A stretch of 64,000 nt of DNA from Pseudeuparius sepicola. Lineage: Eukaryota > Arthropoda > Insecta > Coleoptera > Anthribidae. This document shows positions 30,763 through 43,217 of the stretch, in pieces (position 1 is the first letter of the stretch; the number at the start of each line of letters is the position of its first letter). The notes under the pieces are model-generated. The model did not search any database. It worked only from the letters and a program-made list of their open reading frames with translations, and was not told the DNA's origin. The stretch covers positions 41,075,787 to 41,139,786 of the forward strand of contig OY987298.1 of the NCBI GenBank assembly GCA_963920635.1, given 5' to 3'. The translations under genes and the position numbers were made by a program.

Positions 30763-33700
30763 TAGCCTTTTCCTCCTCCTGGATTAAGCGCGGCAAGATT
30801 TGATATCAAAATGAAACAGACTATAGTAAATTCAATACCAAGATGTAGTGCACTTAAACGTTGATAAGCACGTGATCGACCAGTGCTTCAGTTGCTATTG
30901 GCTGTAGTGTCTCGAACGAAACGCGGCAAAAAGCAAAGAAGACTGTGAGCGTGGTTGGTATTAAAAAAAATTGCTACACTCCGTCGGCTCGGTCGGTTAT
31001 TATTCATAATGTTGTCTTTCTTAATTATTTATAATTAATATTTATTCACATATACGCACAAAGAAAAGTATATTCGAAATGAATATAGACATTTCAACAT
31101 GAGATGCGCATTGCTTTATTATGCCCCAGCAGCTGATCCAGAGTTCGTTGATATTTCGCCGGTTTGTGTTGATGTGTTTCGAGTGTTTACTTTTGCGTTA
31201 TTCTTGTCTTTTAGGAGATTTTGGGGTTATTGGTCAAAAGGCATATAGTTAAGTTAGTAATAATTAGTGCATGGGAAAAGGAACCTCTGGTTATCATGAT
31301 GCAGGCTTAAAAGTGTCAAATTTGTTGTTTTTGTTTTGAGTATGCATTTTTTATGTTGGCTGATTACAATGCAGCCTTCAGGTCAGTCTATGTTTATTAT
31401 TTGTCTGAGCTTTTACCTCAAACTGATTTATACCTATTCATAATGAAGATAATGTCAGAATCACTTAAATATTTGAAAACAAATGATATAAGTTATTTTC
31501 ATAGTTCTATTAAATATAAGGCATTTGGTTACAAGTATAGCCTATATAGCTTCACTTTCAAGTCGAAGCCTACGTAGAATCCCCCCAGTTGAGGCCAATA
31601 TCTAGGCTACCCGCAAAGTTTTCAAATATTAAAAAATATGTCAAAATGATAACAGAAAATAACTTCAATTTTTTTCTGTTATAATTTGGATCATTTTTTT
31701 ATATGCGGTCCTAAAATGTATAGGTAATAGTTAATTATTAAACATAATTAAAACGAACGTTTTAATATTCTCATGGTGTTTAATGCAGCAGTCGAAATTT
31801 GCAAATTTTGCTGCTATAGCCTGGACTATTGGCCCCAACTGTGGAGATTTTACATAGACTTATAGACACTTCTCTAATATCTAAAGGAAATAAAGAGTTT
31901 TTACATAGGTTCATAAAATTTTACTTTAAAAATATAAGGCAATACATCATAATTATTGCCTTAAGAACAAATTCAATCTGTAACATTAAGAAACTATACC
32001 TAGGTACCTACTTATGTATTACCTATGCATATACAGGTGTGGAATAAGAAATAAGGATCATATGAGGAATTACAATAAGAATAATATAAACGTAACTTAT
32101 ATGTCAAAAATGTAAGCGTTGTATGTTCAGGGTGACTATTTAAATACGGGCACCCGAAAAGAGAAACAAAAAGACATTTTTAGGACTTACTATCTCACAA
32201 AATAATGAAAATATGGGTATTAGCGTATTAGTGTCACATAACATAACCAACGCACTATACACCTTTAACATACTAGACCTTTTCAACTGTCTGGGTTTTT
32301 TGTCTGTACACGATGGCCAGCGAGAAAAAACAGTGTCGGCTGCACGACGCTTAAAATAAAAACTACTGTATTTTATACCGAACGAAATCGCTTGCCCATG
32401 TAGTCGCGCGCTGACGCGCTCTAACTAAAATTATTGGTTGAATACTTACTTCCCAAATCTCATATGAATGATGTACATACTTGGATAGAGTATAAACTAA
32501 CAATAACAGTTTCTTTAAAGCCGTTATTATTTCAATTCTTGAAAGTGTTTGATCCAAGAACTGGTATACGTATTTATTAATTCTATTTGAATATAATGTT
32601 AATGTCGAATTTAGATTATGAGTAATTGAATATAACACTATTCTCAAATTTAGATATTGGATGTTATTCTTGAAGCCATCGGAAGTGTAATTGGAGAATT
32701 TATTCTAGACAATTTCGTGAAGTTTCCAATGAATCTGACTGATTCTTGATTGAGAACATTCCGTGAACATTTTATAATTTTAAATGTAATGTCGTTTTGC
32801 TTTAGGTCTATATTATTTTTTTGAATTGAATATATATTTTGAAGAAAATTAAAATTTTTAATTTGAAAATAGATTTTTCTGTGTGTAAGGTGCGATATAA
32901 TCATATTACCTATGCAAACTAATTCGGTATTGCTCTTAATGCGGCCCTGTTCAGCTAGAGTGTCCACACGCCCTTGGGCGGCGTTTGCTTTATAAAGCAA
33001 GACAGAGTCATATGCGGCGCGTGGCCCCTAATAAAAATATTAAAATTTTATTTAAATGCTCTAAAAAAGAATAAAACAAACTTTGAAATAATTCAAAACA
33101 AAGCAAACCAACAATTTTGGTACGCACAAAACAACACCACACAAAAATTTATACACAAAACTAGAATCTCCGAAACGCCGACCAATCAAGTCGCTACGCT
33201 CGCTTTCTTATTGGATGCTTCCTTGACTAGGTCGACGTCGACCGCTTGAAAACCTTTGAATTTTATACGGGTGATTTCTGCTGATAAGTCTGGTAGCAGA
33301 GCTACTGGTAAATGCTATGAAATAGATCGCGCCCCGTATATCACTGTGTTTCAAGTGAATTCATTTACATTTGCATTCACTGCGTCTTGAAAACGAATAG
33401 AATTTAGACGTCGAAATAAGTAACGTTTATTCCAAGTCCATAGTCCAAAAGTTTCACTTCATGAATCCTGAATCCTTACATTAGCCTGGACGCTGGTTTT
33501 GTTTATTACTATGTCAATTATTATTGTACATAGATAATATCTCCAATTCGGACTTTCAGGAAGGCAAATGTGTTATCGAAGTTGAAACTAAACTAATACT
33601 TAGTTTGTGAAAACTATTGGCAAAGCTTTAAGCGGTCCTTAAGGTCTCGAATCATTTAAGAAAATCTCTCCCCGAAAGCGTTTATCTAGATTGAACTATA

Positions 33701-35574
33701 TGTTTTCAGGGATTTCCTTATCTCGCTCGCCGAAGTCGAAGCTGTCTCAGCTGTGAGCACTTTGTTGCTTTAGTTGATTAGTTCTGCGCAGATTGCCGAT
33801 GATTATCTTGGCGTGTCGAAAATCTAGAGATGCTTTAAAGGCAAATTTTACATGTTGGCTTCTTTAAACATTTTCCAGCAGAACTGCAATAGCATATTGT
33901 GCAACAAGTTAAGCAATCAAGCATATTTCATTTGAGTGCACACGTTGTGACACGGGGCGAAGCCGAGTGCCTTCAAGTGTACTAGCAAAATATCGTTTAA
34001 CATATATTCCCATCTTTATACTCCAGCCTGCAAATGCAAAATGTGAAGGTATAGAAGAAACTGCCCATAACCAGGGGTATGCAACTGGGTCCGGCGCATT
34101 GGCAACACAGGTCGGCCATTACGTCGGGTTGTTAAGGCCGAAGGGTATGATTGAAGGTAGCAAAAAGTGAGCTATATTCGCTCTGAACGCGACCCTATGT
34201 TAAACGGGTTGCCTATACATTACGGGTTGGAGGGTTGGACCAATAGAATCGCCGGATCAGACGCCTTGGCAATCGATGAATTTGCATATTTTCAAGTTTT
34301 AATAAAAAAATATATCAACAATCTCGAACAAGGTAAGTCAAATATGTTATTATTTATTAATGCCATAACTCATAACAGTTCTTCCCGAATTATTATCAAT
34401 GTGTTATTCGAGGAATAGTCCGAATATGAATAGGCAGTGTGAAAAGTATGGTTAGGGGGCTATTTTTAGAGACACTGTTACAAGTTATATTTATTCCCTT
34501 TATTCCTGTTGTTTCTTCTTGTCTATGTTATTACCACTAGATTAATAACAATAGTCAGTAAAAGCATAGTCGAACCAGTTTCGTTCGACTGCTAAAATGA
34601 CTCGTACTGAAAGCCCCGTCTACTTAGTAGTCGTTGTTTTTCAGCAGTTATTATTTTCTGTGTTTAGTGTGTTTTATTGTGTTTTTTATTGTTTAACTCC
34701 AGTAGTAGTTTTCTGTTTGATTTAAAGATAGGTGGTACCGATAGTAAAAAATAACACCTTTTTATTATTTTAGATACAATGGAAACTGTTGAAACGGAGA
34801 ATGGAGGCAACTTAATTTGAGAATAGAAGACGCAGCAGGTGGCGTGTCCCCGAAGAATCTCAGACATGGCCGGAGTTACTTCAACATCATCCACAATAGG
34901 TCAAATTGCTTTATTCATTAATAAATACCTAATGTGTGAGATTAACTATTTTTAAGTATATCAGGGAGAAAAAAGGTACGAAGCGAATTAGTGAGGGACA
35001 TACTAAAAAACTCAAGAAGTTTAAAAATTCCTAACTGTCTTTTTATTTTATCTTTATTACATGTTTCCGGATTGCCGAACCAAGTTCGGTAGACTGGGAA
35101 TATTAACAATGACCAAGACTGTTTATCTGTGATTTATCCGGACTGAAAGAGGACCAAGGACCTGTGATATGTATTTTCTAAATAGGAGTTAATTTTTATT
35201 TTGTTTCTATTCATTAAGTTTTTGTATATGGTTTTATTGGTGGTGGTGACAAAAATAACCCTAAATAATAGTAATTGCCACCCCTCCCCCCACAATACTC
35301 CTAGATTGGAGTAGAGAATGGGCGAGAATTATTATTATTATACCTGCCTGATGTTTCTTTGCTTTTTGTTTTAAATATATATAAAAAAAAACGAAAATAC
35401 TTTAATATGTCCCTGTAGTCCTTTTAATTGTCTTATTTCTGAAAAGGAGCACATAATGTGGCGGAATATATCACATTATGCGCTCTTTTTTTGAAATAAA
35501 GCAATAATTAAAAGTAATTCAATATTCCAGTGGGAGATCCTAGTTCCAATTTCCCGCTTCTCCCCCTTTGCCCC
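30763..35574. other. Long unassigned stretch
   Basis: AT-rich DNA with GC-richer patches near 30840-30960, 33200-33420, 33960-34270 and 34560-34650. Minus-strand open frames at 32363-32647 and 32650-33000 adjoin each other and may be remains of one mobile element, but no motif identifies it. At 32130 a lone CAGGGTGACTATTTAAATAC resembles one terminus of the TA-foldback group. No host gene recognised. Confidence 0.35.
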
Positions 35575-35584
35575 CCCCCCCCCA
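35570..35584 (+). repeat. Poly-C tract
   Basis: About 14 consecutive C. Of note only as a likely sequencing and alignment weak point. Confidence 0.8.
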
Positions 35585-36954
35585 CCCGCAGAATTCCTTA
35601 CAGAAATTCCAACCAAGGTTCATCCAACCCGGTAAGGTGGCGCTGACCGTTCTGCCTCCTGTCAGCGGTGTTGCCAGGCAAAAGCATTGACGCCGCATTT
35701 CTTAACCTATATATTTTGTGCCCATAACGACGATATCTCGTATTCGTATTACTACCTTCGCTCTGCGAGCTGAACGAGTAATGACTCTCATATAACCCGC
35801 TCGTTGACTAATTTAAAATTAGCTGCCTATAAGGAGTCCTAATGTATGTTTAAATACATGGGGTGCCAAAAAATTGTGAAAAACCAAGGTGCCTCTTCCG
35901 TAAAAGAATACCAAAAATTTATTCGTAAAGTTGGTTTTGTGTCTCATAACGAAGCTCATTGCGATATTATCAACTCTAATTAATTTCGCGCCGATAACAC
36001 GTCACATAACTTAGGTATAACTATCCACATTCACATGATGTCACTCGGTGTCAATAATAAATCAACTTCGGTGAACCACAGACACAAATATAGGTATACC
36101 CGTCTAGTAGCGGTCCCTGACAATTATTTTAAACATTCAAACTGTCGGCTGTGTATTTTGAAACAGTTTGTAATACGTTATGGCAACCCCTGGCGATTCG
36201 ACAATATCTCATGATCAGGGCTCATATTTTATGTTCCCACAGGCGATTGTTCAGTTTGATTTTAATGCCGATATGGCTCATACTATGCCTGAATTTATGC
36301 TTGGGTTGAGTAGGCAATGTTCCTAAACAGTGAGGGCATGAGGGATATTGAAATATTGAATAATTAGACCTACGCCAGTCGACAGTTAATATCTTAGAGA
36401 TATATCGTTAGAATAAATTTCTGTAATCTAGTGGGCCTTTTTCACGATGTTTGAAGTTAAATAATTTGTAACGGGTTTGATATAGGTGTGATATTTTTTC
36501 AAATTGATATAGCGGAGAAATTAGAAATGTCAAAATTATCTCCCATTATTAAGTGTGTTTAGTAAAGTGTGAAATTTAATCATGGAAGGATATTCGTCTC
36601 AACAACGTTTGTAAATTGTCTAATTTTTTATCAAAATATCTTTACTTTTATATTTATTGTAACAGTTGCAATAATAAGTTACTTATATCGGGTCCTTTCT
36701 TCAATTTTTGGTCGTCGTAATCGACCTACTGTGCTGTCATTTGTCAAACTGTTGGAAAATTTGGAGCGCAATTTTTTTAGATACGTACATAATACTCGCA
36801 ATGCAAATGGCGATACTCTAGATATTTTTATAAAAAAAAAGGTTCACATGTTGTTGAGACGTATACCATTCTGTGATGAAATTGCACGTTTTACCAAACA
36901 CACTCGAAAATAACAGAAGATAATGTTGCCATTTCTTTTTTGGCCGCTATGTAA
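35585..36954. other. Unassigned, with an unidentified ORF at 36569-36913
   Basis: A GC-richer patch at 35620-35800 is followed by AT-rich DNA. The 114-codon frame at 36569-36913 has a hydrophobic segment followed by a basic, helical stretch. I do not recognise it and it may be a transposon scrap. Confidence 0.3.
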
Positions 36955-37200
36955 ATTTTGACGTATGAGACAATTTGTACCTGTAACCAAATTTGAGTTA
37001 TAAGACATTTTGTAAATAAAAATATGTCAAATTTACAACCAAATTTGATGTAGGTATGACACATTTTGTAAATAAGTAAACATAAATCTGTCAAATTATT
37101 TATGTTCAAAATTTGACAAATTAGACAATTTTTAAACAAAAATTGATCATATTTATAACCTAAAATATTTAAATTTTGACATTTTGCAAACAAGTATCAA
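36955..37200. repeat. Degenerate tandem repeat, units of about 60-75 bp
   Basis: The pattern AACCAAATTTGA ... ACATTTTGTAAATAA ... GTCAAATT recurs about three times with much divergence. It accounts for the open frame on the minus strand there. Confidence 0.5.
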
Positions 37201-37447
37201 AAAACATGAAATTTTGTTATCAAGTCTTTCATAATATAAATACGTTGTATATAAAAGTTGAAAATTATATATTTAGATTAAAAAAATTACAATTTTTCAA
37301 ATTTTGAGTCTTGTAGGAAATACATCTGAAGAGTTTTTATCATAAATTTGTCATGGATACAATAGTTTTAAAACAAATCTAGCGTTAAGTAAGTAAAATG
37401 TTATATTATAATATAATGTGTATATATTAGTTAAACATATTGTAGCT

Positions 37448-37484
37448 GTCCCGAAGAAGGAATAAACAATTCAGAAAGCTTGGC
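37448..37484 (+). ncRNA. Degenerate hammerhead-like motif 4
   Basis: The sequence GUC-CCGAAGA-hairpin(GAAU/AUUC)-GAAAGCUU-GGC follows the hammerhead order with stem I (GUC/GGC, one G-U pair) and a palindromic stem III (AGCU). The essential U4 of CUGANGA is C here, so self-cleavage is unlikely. Confidence 0.3.
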
Positions 37485-39655
37485 AATAAACAAATAGTTT
37501 CTATTAAGACCAAAAGATACGATCACTGTTACAAAGTTTCAAGCATTATAAATTTTTGATATCAAACACCTGGAGATGATGCCCCAGTGAAACCAGATTT
37601 AACTTAGGATATCCTAATCTAGGGATCTGCACTCACTGAGCTCATGGTTAACTTGCAGGTGTACCAAATTGGATCTTCAATAACAAGAAATATAACAATA
37701 ACAAGAAATACAAGCGAGCTTTCTATGTAAATAAAGTCTGCCCACGTAACGTAACCACGCTTACCTTGCTCCCCTGCTGTTGTCGAGTCTTCCAGATCAT
37801 ATCAGATAATTGACTTAGCAGTATCAGATCAAAAATAACTTTTATTATTTATTCAGAATATATCTAGGATAAAAATACATCCATTAATTGGGAAAAAATC
37901 ATTTATATATTATGTGATAACAAAGAAAACATAATAAGAAAAGTTGTTGTTAAATTAGTGATACATAGAACTTGCCAAATTTAACTTTTGTTTCACTTCT
38001 AATTTAATAGACAGTAAAAATCATCCATGCCTTGCCTTTTATGAATTATTCTTTTTTGTGTCTATTTGCCCTATCAATGTCACATTTAATGTATTAGGTA
38101 TTATACTTTGTAACAAATATTTTTGACTTTTTTTTAATTTGATGTAACCATAGAATATTCACTAGCAGATAAGCACGAATACCGCCGAGGCAGTCCGACC
38201 GCTGTTACCCCTTATCTGTCGTCCGCGCTGATATTCATGCACACTCACAGTTCTTCTCTAGTTCAGTCGAGATAATGGTAAAGTCCACCACCGCCTGCAC
38301 TTTTAATTGTTAGACCAGAAAATTAGAAAATTCAAGGTTACCCTATAGATCTGGACGATAGCGGCGAGTCTCTGACTCGAAGAAATCAAGGGTGTCTATC
38401 TATGGAGGGCCACTCGAAAATATCTCGACAAATATGTATTTGTCAGTGAACTTTATTTGAAAGAAAAAAATCTTTTTGATAGGCTATAGCTTCGTGTGAA
38501 AGCGAATTTGACATTCACGGCCTACTTTCCGAGATATTTTCGAAAGACCCGAAAACTGCCGAAACTTCTTCGGCTTGTGTTTCGAATGAAGCATACTCGG
38601 ACCTGGCCGGCCAGCGGCCTTGCCCGACGTCCCGCAGGCACTGGCCGATCGTCCCAGTATCTCCCGGGACACGTAAATCAGCCTTCGGTCGGCCGTTCTC
38701 GGCCAGCTGGGCGCATCTCCCGCCTGTAAAAAAGATAACCAAGACTCGATTTCCTCCCGCTATGTGGTGACGGCGATAAGAATGATCAGCTCCGCATAGC
38801 TTTAGAAGGTTTTTGACACGATTACCTACATCGTAAGACCCGATTCAGAGAAGGGCGACAGTATTTTCATCGGATCGCTATTAATAAAGTAAAAGCAACT
38901 TACAGTACCCTCTTGGTGTCTGGTGTGTTTGTCCGGTTGTGTTTCTGCAAATTCCTCTGATTAGTAATTTCACAATCGATCTCGTGCCAAAATGCGGTGG
39001 GCGCAGTATATAGTGCGTAGCGACCGCTTGGTTTCCCTAAGACGATGCAGGTTGTTTGCGGCGATGTATGCAAACTAGGTATTAAAACTGCGCTCAAAAT
39101 ATGCAAACACGCACCAAAACCATCAACATCAAGATTTGATGTTGATGGTCGCCTCCAAGATTTGATGTGGATGGTCGCCTCCAAATTCTTGGCGAGGCAA
39201 GAAATGCTTCTACTCGTTTTGCGACGAACTCAGACTAGAACATCAGAGCTCTCTATCAGGGGGTGGCAGAACTTGGCCGCCTACCGTATAAAAACTTTAT
39301 ATAAGTACCTGATAAGTTTCAGACCATGTAAATCTGTGGATTAAGTGAAGAACGTCACTGGGGTTGCTGCATTCTGTCATTAAATTGCGCAAAGGTGTTA
39401 GTAGCCACTAGCCGGTGTTTGGTGGCCACTAGCCAGTAAATCAACCATAATATCACAACCGTGAAGCTTTTTTCTCGCTTACTAAAAGAACACTGAAAAC
39501 GTACAAAACCGATGGTCCTGTAGATATCGTTACAATTTGGTGGTGTTGCCGGGAGCAATTTTCGTGTTATCTTGGCATTTAAAGAAGTAAGGCTGACAAC
39601 ACCGGTAATGCAGATGAGAGAAGTATTTCCTATTTCTTCATAACATTCAACAGTA
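37485..39655. other. Unassigned, GC-rich island at 38480-38740
   Basis: The island is CpG-rich, with GGCCGGCCAGCGGCC and similar short palindromes, but no clear coding frame. At 39118-39150 ACCATCAACATCAA faces its complement as a perfect short hairpin, and an adjoining 27-bp direct duplication (CAAGATTTGATGT...GTCGCCTC) is seen to 39188. At 39403-39440 GCCACTAGCC is duplicated. Confidence 0.4.
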
Positions 39656-40006
39656 TGGTCATTCCGCCGAATAGCGAAGACGTTGACAGGTCATTTGACG
39701 TTAGCGAAACTCCCTAGATAGCCTGGAATTACAGGATAAACCAGGGATGTATTGGATACGCTGAATTTTCGGACGTTTTCAAAAAGTCGAAACGAAACTA
39801 AACCGATCTATTTTTTTATTGTTTCTGTCTAGACGCCCAAGTAAACAGCTTTGGAAGAAGCAGCAACACATTTTCGCATTTTGTGGTGTAAACAAAAAAT
39901 TGTGATAAAAATGAAGTACGGCCCTGGCACCTCTGTCTTGTCAGTTAGTATGAACTAAATTACCCATGTGTTAATTCTGCTGTCTCGCTATTCGGCGGAA
40001 CGACTA
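39656..40006. mobile_element. MITE with TA target duplication
   Basis: Ends TGGTCATTCCGCCGAATAGC and, inverted, TAGTCGTTCCGCCGAATAGC, about 24 bp of inverted repeat, with TA on each side (39654-39655, 40007-40008). 351 bp, non-coding. Mariner-type by target site. Confidence 0.65.
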
Positions 40007-40232
40007 TAATAAGCTGGAATGATAAAATATGGCAAGAGGGCTCACCTTGGTCGTTTGCTTTCAATCAGGAGCGTCAAATTATTTAGGGCTAAGATTCATT
40101 TGCCTCGCGTTTTGAACTGAATCAGCCTGCATAGGAAAACATAATGGAGAGCAGTCGCATTAAAAATATGGTTTCATTTCACAGATTCCAAGTTTAAACA
40201 TACAACTTATTGATAGGTCTAGTAAAAAAATT

Positions 40233-40981
40233 CACGGGCGTAGCCAAGGGGGGGGGTTTCGGGGGTTCAAACCCCCCCGAAATAAGCAAAATATTACCTA
40301 ATATTATCTATCCTTGTTAAGGATAGAGACGTGAATCATTATTACTGTCGAAAAATGGAGGGGAAAAAAAGGAAGGGTGGTAAACCTAAAGGTATGGACT
40401 ACTGGAAAAAATGGTGTAGTCAAGGTCAAGGGGTTTCTAATAAAGAAACAAATTTGGATTTAGCTATCAAAGCTTCAGCTACCTTGCGTGCTGATAAGAA
40501 GACTGCCTACCCCGAAATCTAGTTTGGAATGCCTAGATATGTGCGATAAAAACCTTTATCCTAATATTTACACATTACTACAAATCTTGGCTACCATTCC
40601 TGTATCCACTGCTACCCCAGAGAGGTCTTTCTCGAGCCTAAGGAGACTGAAAAACTATTTACGAAACACTACAAGTGAAAACAGACTTAATGGTTTGGCT
40701 CTAATGAACATTCACTATGGAACAGAAATTCATGCAGATGAAGTAGTAGATATATTTAAAAGAAAAAGCCGAAGATTTCTTCTTTAATGGTTTTAGATTT
40801 AGCGCAGAGGAACGAAATTAATTTATCCATTTCATTTAAAGTTAAGAACTTTATAAATATATGTCCTAGTTTTTCGGATGGATATATAGATATTAAATTT
40901 CATATAAGTATATTTTTGTTGTTTTATTTACTTCTCAAACTAAACCCCCCCCCCCAAAACTAAATCCTGGCTACGCCCATG
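40233..40981 (+). mobile_element. hAT transposon, internally deleted
   Basis: Terminal inverted repeats CACGGGCGTAGCCA and (inverted) CATGGGCGTAGCCA, flanked by 8-bp duplications that differ at one base (AAAAAATT / AACAAATT). Long G and C runs lie inside each end. Only the first and last parts of the transposase remain (see next entry). Non-autonomous. Confidence 0.8.
40331..40787 (+). pseudogene. hAT transposase remnants incl. dimerisation domain
   Basis: The first frame (40331-40522) is a basic N-terminus with a K-K-R-K-G-G segment. The second (40488-40787) carries the hAT C-terminal dimerisation motif: Y-P-N-I ... L-L-Q-I-L-A-T-I-P-V-S-T-A-T-P-E-R-S-F-S-S-L-R, followed by R-L-N-G-L-A-L-M-N-I-H. 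The catalytic core between them is deleted and the halves are out of frame. It resembles the TTF-type/zinc-finger hAT proteins common in insects. Confidence 0.75.
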
Positions 40982-42006
40982 AACAAATTACATTAAATTT
41001 AAAACAAAATTGGAAATTGACAGATTTAAATAAAGAAAAAATATACAGTGTGTTCTGATTGACAAATTATAAGCTTGTTATGTCTGTTTTCTTGAAGAGT
41101 TTGACACAATAATTGAAAATAAATAAGTAATTAGAATTTTTGTATAAAGCTTGTTTCTGACTTCAGAAAATATAGCCATAAGAGGAATAATAAGCGACAT
41201 TTACACTCGGTCACCTTGTGCCTTAGGTTAACATAAATTTCTATTCTCCGTTTTCTTTTTTCTCATTCGCAAATGGAGGAAGCAACTGGCGCGACTATGA
41301 GCGCATAGGTTTAAAATGTCGCAATGTCACCGTACTACTGTCCGGGCCCCGTTGAAGTTAACACAGTCCCCGAATCAATTTCGTTACAGCTTCCTGTCAT
41401 GGTCCCTCGATTTGTCCCAGAACGGCCCATATTTCGAGGCGGCCCCCTCGGCCGTATTCATGAGGGCGCGTCGACCGCTGATTTACGCCGCGCCGGGAGC
41501 GCGCACCCCTCCGGAGGTGTTCGACGCATTTACATAATTCTCTGTGGTGATGGCTGGCCGCTCTCGCCGCCCCCGCCGCCCCCGCCGCCCCCGCCGCCCC
41601 CGCCGCCCCCGCCGCCCCCGCCGCCCCGCCCGGTGCACGTTGTGAATCGTGCGTGCCTCGGAAACTGAGACGGTTCTTGGGGCAATGCGAGGCGGATGTG
41701 CCCTTAAAGTCCGCCCTGCAAATTTGTACGTCGACGGAGCAAAATTTATCAGATAATATACAAAAATGCGTATATTAAGGAAAATATGTTATATGTATAA
41801 CACCCGTCAATGTCAGCTAACATATTTTTATATTACAAAATAGTAATATACAAAGTTTTATATTCAATAATTTGCTTTTTACTATTTATTAAATTCGTTT
41901 AATTAAATTTTGATATATTCTATTGTAATATACGAATTTTAAATATAACTTTCTAGAATGCAGATATTTTACCAATGAATAGGGCATTTAATAACATTCC
42001 AGTGTA
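40982..42006. other. GC-rich block 41320-41710 in AT-rich DNA
   Basis: The block is rich in CpG and includes a 9-bp satellite. Frames through it (41316-41537, 41324-41668) overlap each other, one ending in a proline run coded by the satellite, and show no domain. Outside it the DNA is very AT-rich. Confidence 0.4.
41566..41630. repeat. 9-bp satellite (GCCGCCCCC)n
   Basis: GCCGCCCCC repeats about seven times without change, then GCCGCCCC and GCCCGG. Strongly strand-asymmetric; the minus strand is G-rich and G-quadruplex-prone. Confidence 0.92.
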
Positions 42007-42010
42007 TTAA

Positions 42011-43217
42011 CACGTTCACTGCGGCGTCAATTTTGTGAGCCTTTCTGAAAGTGAACATACCAGACAAATATGTCCGGTATATGGTAATTCCATTTCGGCG
42101 GTACAAGACATATATGTCTGGTACATATGACTTCAATTTTGCGTAGTATTTCCCTATTTCTAATAAAAAATTGTTTGTTTCACATTGATATTCGACCTAA
42201 GGAAAGTGTCATCCGTTACTGTTTTAAATCGCCAGAAGCAGAATAAAAAATAAACCAAAATATAACTACAAGAAAAAATAATATATTATAGGTACACTTA
42301 GGTTGAGAAGTGAGCCGCTATTTTCCGTGCATTTTTATATCCTGAGGCGCGTATAATAGGAGTATAATATATGCGAGGTAAATAATGGCCTTCTCAACCG
42401 AAGTTTATATAGAATTTTTTCACTACCAACATTGAAATATTGCCATATTTTACATATTTGATTAGATTTAGTCTGGGAATTCAGTTGTCAAGCTGATAAA
42501 ATGAAACTAATTTTTAAATGTCACATATAAAATTTTTCATTATTTACCTAGGAATTTTTTTATTATCATTATTTACCTAGGGAGAGAACTATTACTTCTC
42601 ATTAGAGGTGATTTCTCAGAGGTTAGTAGTAAAAAAATATTTTCTCATAATCACAAATAGTGGCATAAAAAACAAATCAAAAACAATATAAATCTAAAAT
42701 ATACAGTTTGTTCGGCGAATGTTCGGCCCTACGTCACAACTCCCGTCCTTGTCTGGCTCGTGAATATACCACCGATATCCGTCGTATAGTCACGAGTAAG
42801 ACGGACGGGAGTTATGACGTAGGGCCGAACAATCGCTGAACAAACTGTAGATATGATTTTACATAGGAAAATATCTTTTTACTACAAAAAGACATCTTGG
42901 CACTTGCACGTTGTCCCAAATAAACGCTCACCAACACACCACCAAAATGCCGTTACAAGACAAATTCGTCCGGTATCGCACCAGTGTTAAATTATTTTTA
43001 TCTGGGGCAATACCAGACAGATTTGTCCGGTACATAGTATCCAACCTAAATAAATTTGCCTTTTTACGCTCTTCAAGTAGGTATCTGTAACACGTGTGGC
43101 GGATTATTAGTTTAGAAGATACGGCTTTCGCCGCAATGGAATAGATGGCGTGACTGGCACCCGTGGTAATGTAATCACCGATACCGGACAAATCTGACTT
43201 GTATCGCAGTGAACGTG
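42011..43217. mobile_element. piggyBac-like non-autonomous element
   Basis: Flanked by TTAA (42007-42010, 43218-43221) with inverted ends CACGTTCACTGCGGCG and CACGTTCACTGCGATA. Just inside both ends lie five copies of a palindromic box of the form TACCRGACANATNTGTCYGGTA, at about 42058, 42104, 42956, 43011 and 43182. No transposase frame. A mariner-type MITE is nested inside at 42704-42847. The subterminal boxes would suit binding by a transposase dimer. Confidence 0.75.
42704..42847. mobile_element. Nested hairpin MITE with TA target duplication
   Basis: 144 bp whose two halves are inverted copies for about 60 bp (CAGTTTGTTCGGCGAATGTT and its complement at the end), flanked by TA (42702-42703, 42848-42849). 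Non-coding. Confidence 0.8.

Noticed and set aside
32363..33000. Two adjoining minus-strand frames as a LINE or env fragment
   Set aside because: No RT, integrase or fusion motifs; identity cannot be supported.
36569..36913. 114-codon frame with a hydrophobic start
   Set aside because: Considered as a membrane protein or MULE-like fragment, but no motif supports either; left in the region note.
38484..38742. Three overlapping frames in the 38.5-kb GC-rich island
   Set aside because: Mutually overlapping on both strands with no domain; open by composition.
40255..40285. GGGGGTTCAAACCCCCC as a tRNA T-arm
   Set aside because: No cloverleaf around it; it is part of the hAT element's G/C run hairpin.
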